Positions 6,852 through 15,899 of a stretch of DNA of 22,660 nt are shown one piece after another (positions within the stretch are counted from its first letter, which is position 1; every line of letters begins with the position of its first letter). Location: positions 1 to 22,660 of the forward strand of contig CAUDNR010004140.1 of the NCBI GenBank assembly GCA_958430865.1, in the 5' to 3' direction. Source of the DNA: Entrophospora sp. SA101. Its lineage: Eukaryota > Glomeromycota > Glomeromycetes > Entrophosporales > Entrophosporaceae. The notes under the pieces are model-generated. The model had not been told where the DNA came from. It searched no databases and saw only the letters and a program-made list of their open reading frames with translations. The translations under genes and the position numbers were made by a program.

Positions 6852-8936
6852 CTAAAATTTCTATAAAATAATAAAAATAAATTTAAGTATGTTATTATTT
6901 AATAAAATTAATTAAAAAAAAAAATACTCACCCAATCTGCATCAACATCTGATGCCCATTGGAATTTCTCCTGGAGGCTTTTGTTAAAAACCTTTTCAAT
7001 TGGGACTTGGTATTTTTTGCTCCAGGCTACCGTAATGCGTGGGTCTATGTAATTCATTTTTGATGTACCCAGCGCAATTATTGTATTGTCTTCTTCATCT
7101 TGTTCTGACAATTTGGTGGTTTTTATATGAGCCTTGCTGATGGAATGTTTATGGTTACATAAAATAGCAATCTGTCTGTTTGCTTTATTATATGCTACCA
7201 TTTTCTCTGTTTCATTAGTAGCATTTGCCATCTCTTTCTTTAGCTCAATTTGGAAGGTATGAGATGCATTGTATGTACGAAACACTTTGGCAGTTAGTCC
7301 ATCCATGTAATCAGATAAATATTCATTCAAATCTTGAGTCTAAAAGAAAATTTGAAGTTATTAATAGAACAAACACACTCACATATATGCAATTGATTAA
7401 ATTTAAATCTTGTATTTTTGTACCTTTAAACTGTCAAATAACTCTTCACTGGTTTCCTTATCCTTCATAAATATTTTAAAATTTTCAAAAACTTGTTCTG
7501 TTACTTCCACTGAATTTTTGTATCTTATTGAATCTTTACCCAAAAAATCAAACTTGACTGTCCTTGGTTCTACCAAAGTAATATGCTCACACCTGAGAGA
7601 ACAACAACCTACAGTATCTGCTTCTTCAACAGTTTTTTCATTTCCTGCTCTTAGTGAAAGTGTGTCAATAAGATACATAGCTGTACCACGTTGACGAACT
7701 GATTCAAGTTTGTCTTCTAAATCCTTTGTGTAATCATGGCGAATTTTTTCTAAGTGTTTATCAAGCTTCCTAGCTTTATCAAATTTTGCCAAGTCAATTT
7801 GACCTTTAATTGAGCTATTGGCTGCTAAATACATATATTCTATTTTGTTATTTACATTCTCCTTCCAGGTGGCAAGCCAGGTAACTGTGTTATCATGTAT
7901 AATACCACCCCAGGAGTGGCCAGCAGGTGGAGAAGGGATGGATGCATCTTCACTGAGATTAATTTTTATTTGCTCAGGAGTGACTCTATACCTCAATGAA
8001 CCAGTTTTAGGATGAACACCACGACCTTTAAACAAACCAGGTGGCTTAATTTTAAAATTATCAACTTTTTCTTTACGTCCATCTAAGTAACAATAACCAT
8101 ATAAATCATCAACCCTGGTCTTTTCATCTTTCAACCTTTGTTTTTCCTCTTTTGAAAAATTTTTTGTTTGTTTCTCTTTTTTTTGTAAATAATTGCATAT
8201 AGAAGTAAAATCACATTTTTCAAAATCCTCAACTTGTGGATTTTCTTCAGATTTTTTCAATACAGTTTGCCAATCTTTAAAAAAGTTTTCATTGAAAGTA
8301 TCATTCATTACATAATTGTCATTTAACAATTCAGCATAGAGTGTTGCCACTTCCTCAGCTTCTGGGGTGAGTTCAATTTCATCTCCTTTGAAAAAAAAAT
8401 CAATAATGATTATTGTAAAAGTTTAGAAATATAATTAAAAAATTATAACAAAAACAATAATAATATTTTCAAATACACATGCATTAAAAAAGAAAATTAG
8501 ATAATATAACGCCATACCATTATATTTCATGTTTACATTGTGAGGGACATACTCCTGAGGAAAACAAACCCCGTTATGGACCAAGCTGGTCCATATGGCT
8601 GGCCGAGGTTCCTCAATTTTTTGTTGCTGTGGTTGATCTTGTTGTTGCTGTTCTTGTTGTTGTTGTTGATTAGATGATGTTTTATTTAAATATGTTGTGA
8701 TTGAATCTGGTTGCCAATCGTCTTCATCTGACCAATCAACAATCTTTACTTTACCCTTTTTAACTTGACTGTCATATTGTAAGAAAAAAAACATGAATAA
8801 TGACAAGTATTATTATTTAACTAGAGTAACGACGAGTGGCGGGCGATAACCACCACCACCATCCTTAAAACACTTACTCATCATTCCTCGTATTATTTTC
8901 TCTGGTTCTTTTTTTAGAATCTTTTTTCGAAGACAT
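6852..8936 (-). CDS. TOP1: DNA topoisomerase I (type IB), five exons
   Basis: Exons (minus): 8936-8878, 8768-8518, 8385-7424, 7339-6932, 6860-6852; all introns GT-AG; 562 residues. The enzyme relaxes supercoils in nuclear DNA by transient single-strand cleavage through a 3'-phosphotyrosyl link. Visible in order: a short basic/polyQ N-terminus (about 90 residues, versus about 200 in human), the core start (ENxxYxG-like region then LTPEAEEVATLYAELL), KGRGVHPKTG, HDNTVTWLATW, LRAGNEK, FLGKDSIRY, AKVFRTYNAS, AILCNH and SKMNYIDPRITVAW. The catalytic five map to R349, K387, R445, H487 and Y521. H487 and Y521 are only 34 residues apart (91 in human), so the linker domain is nearly gone. The final exon gives W-K-F-stop; an alternative acceptor near 6808 would give another 4-residue tail. 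Its promoter, exon 1 and intron 1 are duplicated at 19.2-19.5 kb. Confidence 0.93.
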
Positions 8937-9165
8937 TTTTTTTTAAAAAATAAAAAGAAGTTTGTGTGATCAACGCGTACACATTAATTATTTATCCTAT
9001 TGGTTTTTTTTTTTGGTAGGACAGACGCGAATTGATTTTTTTTTTTTTTTTGGAAAGACAATTTATTTTTTGACAGAGCCCAAGGTGACAAAATGTGAGT
9101 GTTGTTGTTTGTTTGGTTTGGTTTGGTTTGGGTCTCCTAAAGAATACGTGTTAATAACTAACCAG
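8817..9165 (-). repeat. Left arm of inverted duplication: TOP1 promoter, exon 1, intron 1 start
   Basis: On the minus strand this matches 19200-19523 on the plus strand. Shared blocks include GTTATTAACAC, GGAGACCCAAACC versus GGAGTCCAAGCC, CAACAACACTCAC, TTTTGTCACCTTGG, CTCTGTCAAAAAATAAATTG, the poly-A run, GCGTCTGTCCT, CCAATAGGATAAATAATTA and CACAAAC. The start codon, the phase-2 splice donor and about 45 bases of intron follow. The segment 8937-9165 is the only upstream sequence common to both genes and is thus the best guess at the promoter. Confidence 0.75.
8836..8856 (-). promoter_or_regulatory. Conserved hairpin in TOP1 intron 1
   Basis: On the minus strand GTGGTGG, loop TTATCGC, CCGCCAC form a 7-bp stem with one G-U pair. 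It starts 21 bases after the GTAAGT donor. The duplicate at 19484-19504 has CCACCAC, giving a perfect stem, so the only stem difference keeps pairing in RNA. Function unknown. Confidence 0.45.
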
Positions 9166-9439
9166 AGGTACTTTTTTTTATTTGTATTGATATTTTTTGG
9201 TTATTATAATGGAATCAAAACGCGGAGCAGATCTTGTTGGGTAATTACAAGATTTTCATTGATAATATTTTGCTTTACGTAATCGTAATAATAATAATAC
9301 TAATATTAATATATAATTACAAGATGATGTCAAGGCAGCATTGACTGTTGAAAAAGAAACAATTTGGTATGCAATGTTTGATTATCGGAAATTTTCAAGT
9401 GTTGAAGTACGCACACCACCTTGAACACATTTACAGTCA

Positions 9440-9938
9440 TTCTCACACGTTTCTCATGTACATAAGGCTAATCTGACTACGTTTCTCCCGATGATATGAT
9501 GATGTTGAAATCTGGGGGGGGGACGCAAAGCTCTGGAGTTTACCAAGACTGCATCAATTGTCAATGACACTTTCACTAATCTTCCCAGACCAGAGAAGGC
9601 TGCTGGCATGCTGGCCGAAAAATTCGCCTGCAACGATCCCACCTCTAGGGCAAGGATGGCTATATGATCAAGTCGCAACTCTGTTGATGAATTGTAATAT
9701 TAGGTGCGCATAAACATCCGGATCCATCAAAGCAACAAGAATCTGCAACTTGTTTCAAGCACCAGGAGGTTACAATTCAGAGCAGGGTTGGTGGCCCTGA
9801 AATTGCATCCGGACTCTGATGTTAAGAGGAAAGTCGTAAAATGGTGTTTGTTTTGTATAATCATTTTCCTAAATGCTCTGTTTTTCTTTAATTTTTGTCT
9901 GACCAACTGAATTTGTTATTTTAGTAAATGGGGTAGGG
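9440..9938 (+). repeat. Dispersed repeat family, copy C (5' part), with coding remnant
   Basis: Aligns at its start with copy A and at its end with copy B. The plus frame reads GRKALEFTKTASIVNDTFTN then LPRPEKAAGMLAEKFACNDP, then TSRARMAI and a stop. After a frame change it reads LVALKLHPDSDVKRKVVKW, followed by an intron-like stretch ending TTATTTTAG. This looks like a decayed spliced gene copied around the genome. The minus strand is also open for 74 codons (9454-9678), but its product is less protein-like. The right edge is cut by the Tc1 fragment at about 9939. No family recognised. Confidence 0.45.
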
Positions 9939-10625
9939 TTGTTGGAACCGCCAAACATCCCCCAACATCTCATTGACCTCTGGAATATGATTTCTAAGTA
10001 TATCCACATAAAAGTTTGCATCCATTATTTGACTAAAGCAAAAAAGATTCGTTTTTCCATTTACACAAAATCCACCCCATGCTAAAATTTTTGTTCTGTC
10101 TTTTGGCATACGACGAACTGGCTTCACACCTTTATGCCAACGTTCCACTGTGTTCCTGAACAATTGAAAGGCTGTCTCATCAGTGAATAACATCTTTGAC
10201 CAGTCGTCATTTAAGTGTTTCCTTGCCCATTCAACTCTTTTCTCCTTGTGAACCATTGTTAGCATAGGGGTGGCTTGCGGAAGGCTTTTCTTATAACCAT
10301 GATTAGATAAATGTCTCGAAATAGTCATGTGAGACACTTCTATTCCTTTTTCTGCTACTTTGTTTACCAATGATCTTACGGAAATTGAGGTATCTCTTCT
10401 GATAACCTGCCCGATTGAACGTGAAACATCTGCAGTAATTTTTTTTGGCTGACCATTACCACCTTTATGCAAAATATTATTTGTCTCCTTAATTTTTTTA
10501 ATATTAAAATATTTAGTAGAAAGGGGAATCTTCGTCAGAGTGTGAAGTTCTTTGGCAGACCTCACACCCTGGTTCCAGAAATGTAATAGAGTCTGACGTT
10601 GTCTTTCTTGGTCGGATGTAGACAT
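9921..10625 (-). pseudogene. Tc1/mariner transposase, C-terminally truncated
   Basis: Starts MSTSDQERQRQTLLHFWNQG and shows the paired helix-turn-helix region (residues about 1-110, with a GRP-like GGNGQPKKIT linker), MTISRHLSNHGYKK and the first catalytic aspartate in MLFTDETAF. It continues through ILAWGGF and stops just after VWRFQQ, exactly where the family normally has the second aspartate (the DNDPKH motif). The last residues (PYPIY) come from repeat copy C. With two of three catalytic acids missing it cannot transpose. Family length is about 340 residues; 234 remain. Confidence 0.85.
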
Positions 10626-10805
10626 TTTGATGTTAATTTTTTACAACAATTGAAAAATAATAAACAAAAAAACAACCTAAAAAGACAAATTTATTATTTG
10701 TGTTTGTTTTGAAAGTGACGCGACGCGAATTGGGTTTAAATTGAGTACAAAACACGCATTTAAACAACTGCAATAATTTTCCAATTATTTTTGTTACACA
10801 CTGTA
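9939..10805 (-). mobile_element. Truncated Tc1/mariner element
   Basis: The element's 5' terminus reads TACAGTGTGTAACAAAAATA inward from 10805 on the minus strand, ending at a TA (10804-10805). The 5' untranslated part is 10626-10803 and the transposase fragment follows. The 3' half, with its inverted repeat, is gone and the junction with repeat copy C is near 9938. The intact TA end abuts the first codons of the tandemly duplicated gene, so insertion (or later deletion) removed that gene's 5' end. Confidence 0.75.
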
Positions 10806-10807
10806 TC

Positions 10808-12134
10808 TGCTATCAATTTGGCAGCATCAGTAATTAAATATTCTTTAGCCAAATCAAAAACAATTATTGATATTGATAATCACTTTTTAAGTTCTGGTGG
10901 TTTCAACAAATTTATTCAGTGGCAAGAAGATTTAGCTCACAAGCTACACCACTTTCAAATGGTTTATTATTTTTGGCATTTGACAATGAACAAAAGGGAC
11001 AAAAAAACTACTTAGACCGTGGAAATAATACAGTAATTTTCCATACTGTTACAAGTTTTATTTCATTTAATTTTGATCCCACTAATAATATACAGGTTAT
11101 TGAGGACCCTTGGTTACATCAAAAATTAAATTCATTACAGATTCAAGAACTTTTTGAAATCACACCAGATATGCAAGCATTGCTTGATAAAGAACTTCAA
11201 GATTATCTATCTGTTATCTTAACTGATGCATGTGAAGAAAAAAATAGTGAACTAAATCTTATTGATAATCTTATTTTAAATAATTCTACTATAGGAAAAC
11301 AAAAAAGGTGTATTAAATGTGGTGTAAAGGAAATTGAAAATTTGAAGTGTAAATGTCCTCAATGCAATCAAAAACTTTCTACACTCACTGAAACCCAACA
11401 AGAAATGCAAAGAGACAATCAATCAATCTTGGAGACAAATATTACCAAACCTTTAAAATTCAAACACTATCAAAATAACACCAATTCCTTTAATAATCCA
11501 ATAAATCCAATCAGCATAACTCAAAAAGCATTACCTCAGGATGGTGTCAAGGTGCCTGATATTTCTGTTCCAGACCCTTTACCATTAAATCCCAATTCAA
11601 TTGATAATGTTTGTAAAGTTTTAGATCACATCCAAGAAATTAGTGGTATCAACAAAGGTGAAAGAAAAATGGATTGCAGTGGCTTGTGATGGTATTCCAT
11701 TCAATTATGCATAAAAAATTAAGAATGATTATCCAAGAATTCTCTTTATACCTGGACCACTTCATGAAGAAATGAATATGTTAAAATCTTTTGTGGAATT
11801 AAATTGGTAAATTTCATAACTATTGTAAGAGTTACTTATTTTGTTCAGTGTATAACTGTATAATATTTAATTCTGTCTTCTTGATTTTAGGAACATTGAT
11901 ATAAAATACTTTGCTTGGTGCCAAGGATATCGTAATGATAAGCAACTAACTTATTTTAAAAGATGTGGTGATTATCACAAAAGTTGGGATTCTATTTGTA
12001 ACATATATAGGCATGCAATGGCAATGGAATTAGTATGGCCTTATATTACAATGACTTCTGATCCTTGTGTTGATGGGTATCTTGATTGGGCTAAGAATCA
12101 AAAAGATGAATTATATAAGTTAAAATATGAGCAG
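10808..12134 (+). pseudogene. Duplicated exons of an unrecognised gene, copy 1, broken
   Basis: Two exons, about 10808-11806 and 11891-12134, separated by an 84-base GT-AG intron. Relative to copy 2 it has lost one G near 10941 (frameshift after QWQEDLAH) and gained one A near 11669 (after NKGERK). It also has a TAA at 11712-11714 where copy 2 has CAA. The upstream part is replaced by the Tc1 terminus. The reading frame encodes a zinc-ribbon-like CIKC...CKCPQC followed by Asn/Pro-rich sequence. Clearly non-functional as a protein in this form unless the indels are assembly errors. Confidence 0.75.
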
Positions 12135-12173
12135 GTAAATCATTGATATTAATAAAAAATGTGATAAAATAAG
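10808..12173 (+). repeat. Tandem segmental duplication, copy 1 (1366 bp)
   Basis: Runs from TGCTATCAATTTGGCAGC to GTGATAAAATAAG and matches 12174-13538 with about nine substitutions and three single-base indels by eye. The left breakpoint lies inside an exon and the right one inside an intron. Confidence 0.9.
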
Positions 12174-13538
12174 TGCTATCAATTTGGCAGCATCAGTAAT
12201 TAAATATTCTTTAGCCAAATCAAAAACAATTATTGATATTGATAATCACTTTTTAAGTTCTGGTGGTTTCAACAAATTTATTCAGTGGCAAGAAGATTTA
12301 GCTCACGAAGCTACACCACTTTCAAATGGTTTATTATTTTTGGCATTTGACAATGAACAAAAGGGACAAAAAAACTACTTAGACCGTGGAAATAATACAG
12401 TAATTTTCCATACTGTTACAAGTTTTATTTCATTTAATTTTGATCCCACTAATAATATACAGGTTATTGAGGATCCTTGGTTACATCAAAAATTAAATTC
12501 ATTACAGATTCAAGAACTTTTTGAAATTACACCAGATATGCAAGCATTGCTTGATAAAGAACTTCAAGATTATCTATCTGTTATCTTAACTGATGCATGT
12601 GAAGAAAAAAATAGTGAACTAAATCTTATTGATAATCTTATTTTAAATAATTCTACTATAGGAAAACAAAAAAGGTGTATTAAATGTGGTGTAAAGGAAA
12701 TTGAAAATTTGAAGTGTAAATGTCCTCAATGCAATCAAAAACTTTCTACACTCACTGAAACCCAACAAGAAATGCAAAGAGACAATCAATCAATCTTGGA
12801 GACAAATATTACCAAACCTTTAAAATTCAAACACTATCAAAATAACACCAATTCCTTTAATAATCCAATAAATCCAATCAGCATAACTCAAAAAGCATTA
12901 CCTCAGGATGGTGTCAAGGTGCCTGATATTTCTGTTCCAGACCCTTTACCATTAAATCCCAATTCAATTGATAATGTTCGTAAAGTTTTAGATCACATCC
13001 AAGAAATTAGTGGTATCAACAAAGGTGAAAGAAAATGGATTGCAGTGGCTTGTGATGGTGTTCCATTCAATTATGCACAAAAATTAAGAATGATTATCCA
13101 AGAATTCTCTTTATACCTGGACCACTTCATGAAGAAATGAATATGTTAAAATCTTTCGTGGAATTAAATTGGTAAATTTCATAACTATTGTAAGAGTTAC
13201 TTATTTTGTTCAGTGTATAACTGTATAATATTTAATTCTGTCTTCTTGATTTTAGGAACATTGATATAAAATACTTTGCTTGGTGCCAAGGATATCGTAA
13301 TGATAAGCAACTAACTTATTTTAAAAGATGTGGTGATTATCACAAAAGTTGGGATTCTATTTGTAACATATATAGGCATGCAATGGCAATGGAGTTAGTA
13401 TGGCCTTATATTACAACGACTTCTGATCCTTGTGTTGATGGGTATCTTGATTGGGCTAAGAATCAAAAAGATGAATTATATAAGTTAAAATATCAGCAGG
13501 TAAATCATTGATATTAATAAAAAATGTGATAAAATAAG
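12174..13538 (+). repeat. Tandem segmental duplication, copy 2 (1365 bp)
   Basis: Second copy, directly abutting copy 1. After 13538 the unique intron end and downstream exons of the gene begin. Confidence 0.9.
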
Positions 13539-14510
13539 TACTAATAATTAATTATTAATCTTCAAGATCTTTTGGTATCTGCAAGCCATAATCAATTATC
13601 GTACTGCTATAAGGAATAACCAACCTTTACTTAAAGCAGCATCACGAAGAATCTTTGCTCCAATTTGGTCAGCAAGACGACATCCTATATATAGATCAAT
13701 TGAGGTTGCAGATGAAGAACAATTAATGTGTCTTCATCCTGAAGTTCAACAGCTTATTGAGCAAAATTCTGTTGTATCTCGATCTGGTTGGTCAAATCAG
13801 CATCAAGGGTTAGATGCTATACTTGAAGAGATAAATAAAGCACTAAAGGCACTTGTTCCACCTGTACCCACACAAAAGCATTGGGAGATTGCTGATAGAA
13901 ACTGTATGAAATTTATGAAGGTAAGTATTATTAGTACATTTTATTATTTATTTGTATTATAATATTGGTTTTCTTTTAAAACCATTTTCTTTGGCTTGTA
14001 ACTTTGAAAAAGGTTATTTACTACAATTGGGTACACAGATCAAGAAATCCAGGCCCTCAATCACGTCCAAATTTTGAGAAAGAATTTCAATGCTTTAGAG
14101 CAGAATTAAGAAATACTGGTTTCTTGGACCCATTAAAACTTGATTGTGCCTTTGAAAATTTGGATAAAAGTAACAAATTAAGTGAAGCAATGAAATCATT
14201 TAGCTTAACAGCCAAAGCTCTTCGAATAGATTTCATTAAAGAAAAACTGGGTTCAAAAAAATCATCAAGAATTACTCGTATAATCCCTGTTACTGTTGAA
14301 GAGCAAGAAAATCAATTATCAGAAAATTCAATGACAAACAAAGAATTAATACTAGTAATTAATTCATTGATTGGATCCTTGGATGAAGCTAATCAGCCAC
14401 AATTTAAAGGACTAGGAGCAAAAAAGAAAAAAGATCTACTATTAATTCTGCAACAAGTCAAAGATCTCAACAATGGCACTAATGGTGGTGAAATAGAAGA
14501 GACAATTTAA
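12174..14510 (+). pseudogene. Unrecognised multi-exon gene (zinc ribbon + conserved C-terminal region), 5' truncated
   Basis: Exons: about 12174-13171, 13256-13499, 13567-13920, 14013-14510, all with GT-AG introns of 67-92 bases. Order of features: SAINLAASVIKYSLAKSK, the CIKC...CKCPQC ribbon, an Asn/Pro-rich linker, then GERKWIAVACDGVPFNYAQK, PGPLHEEMNMLKSFVELNW, RCGDYHKSWDS, GYLDWAKNQKDELY, FWYLQAIINYRTAI, HPEVQQLIEQN and a charged C-terminus ending GGEIEETI. One A is missing from a run at 13079-13083 compared with copy 1; this shifts the frame so that exon 1 ends early at 13138-13140. No start codon is visible, because the duplication begins mid-exon. From memory the LHEEMNMLKSFVELNW/CxDxHKSW region resembles repeated uncharacterised proteins in AM-fungal and invertebrate genomes; unverified. 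Function unknown. Confidence 0.6.
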
Positions 14511-15051
14511 AAGGAATTATATCATCTGCAAAACCAAAATGAATTTAAGATAAGTGAAAAAAAATATTATTATTATTGTTATTGCTTTATTCCATTAATT
14601 ATTATTTTATTATATAGTTTGACTCACGTTAAAATAAACAGATCAACACTAATGAACATATAATCCACCTGATGTCATTGCAATATGATAGATGATTATT
14701 ATTATGATGTAAAGGTTATGCATAAAATATTTACTTATTAATTTGTCATTTTATTTTTTTGAACAATTGTTAAAATTTATTTTAAGCATTAATAATTTTT
14801 GCTTTATTTATTTATTTCTTATTTATTTTATAATGTATAAATTTTTAATTATTTATATTTAATCAATAATATTTATTTACATAAAAAAATTTTTAATGAA
14901 ACCAAAAAAATTTACCAATAACTAAATGGATTTTTCTTTAGTTCAAAAAAATATAAAAGCAACATACCAAGTATCCAAAATTAAACTGCTCAAAAAAAAA
15001 TTGATATAAAATTTTATCATCCAAATAAAAAAAAATAAAAATTATATATAC

Positions 15052-15083
<32 letters not shown>

Positions 15084-15172
15084 TACTGAGGGAAAAAAAT
15101 TTTTTTTAAGGGGGTAAGAATGTTGCACGCAATTTTAGAATTTTCAATTGTATTCCAGAATGTTGATCATTA
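14511..15172. other. AT-rich spacer
   Basis: Poly-A/T tracts and a dinucleotide repeat (15052-15078); no gene recognised. Confidence 0.5.
15052..15078. repeat. (TA)n microsatellite
   Basis: About 13 uninterrupted TA units. Confidence 0.9.
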
Positions 15173-15621
15173 CAGTATTTAGAAATTCCAAATTTGGAAA
15201 AAATACTGACTGCAATAACTGGTGTGATCTTGAGTCAAAAGGCGGCGCAATTTGCTCAAAGGCTTAATATTTCCGATTTCAAATCATCACATGTAAGTAT
15301 CAATTTCTTTTTGTTTTAAATTGTGTATTAATTCATTAAATATCTATTATTGATTTTAAATAGGGGTGGATTGTAAATTTTAAAAAAAGAAACAATATTA
15401 AAGAACATTATAAATTAGGAGAAGCAGCAAGTGCACCAATTAATGAATTACCTGCACTTAGAACTGAACTACAATCTATAATTGCACAATATGAATTGGC
15501 AGATGTATATAATGCAGATGAAACTGGTCTTTATTGGAAATTAGAACCTAATACATCTCTTGCCAGTGGACCTATTACTGAGTTAAAGAAACCAAAAGAT
15601 AGAATCACTATAATGTTTTAG
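15173..15621 (+). pseudogene. Pogo/Tigger-type (CENP-B/DDE_1) transposase fragment
   Basis: Exon 15173-15292 reads QYLEIPNLEKILTAITGVIL then SQKAAQFAQRLNISDFKSSH; a 71-base GT-AG intron follows. Exon 15364-15621 reads GWIVNFKKRNNIKEHYKLGE, AASAPINELPALRTEL, DVYNADETGLYWKLEPN and KPKDRITIMF then TAG. This is the end of the CENP-B-like DNA-binding region plus the first part of the DDE domain, with the first catalytic aspartate in NADETGL. The later catalytic residues and the N-terminus are absent, so it is a fossil. Confidence 0.85.
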
Positions 15622-15899
15622 GTAATGTATATCAACTTGAATCAAATCAAAGCAAATCATGGTTCATTGAGTTAATTTATTTATATATTAAGTAATACAT
15701 ATTGATACAAATCAAACCAAAGCACAATTTGTAATCAATCAAATGAACTAAATCAAAATTAGGTGATTCAATTTGAATTGGTTGATTTGTTTGAAAACTT
15801 AAAATTACATAAATCAACCTGTTGAGAATCTTAAAAAAAATATAAAATTTAATATTAATATAATATAATATTAATAATGATGATAATAAAATTAATCGA
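15622..15899. other. Spacer with repeated CAAATCAA-like motifs
   Basis: ATCAAATCAAAGCAAATC (about 15641), ACAAATCAAACCAAAGC (15708) and AATCAATCAAATGAAC recur, with inverted forms TTGAATTGGTTGATTTG near 15772. Possibly the subterminal part of a small element; not resolved. It is the 3' flank of the kinase gene. Confidence 0.35.

Noticed and set aside
7818..8015. Plus-strand open frame of 65 codons (and others at 7225 and 7410)
   Set aside because: They lie antisense to TOP1 exons, whose protein is clearly recognisable.
8962..9282. 106-codon plus-strand frame in the TOP1 upstream region
   Set aside because: Poly-F and T-run translation in a region conserved as promoter in the duplicate, where the frame is not kept.
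11000..13540. Possible CRISPR-like or satellite repeat
   Set aside because: The repetition is two long gene-sized copies, not short spaced repeats.
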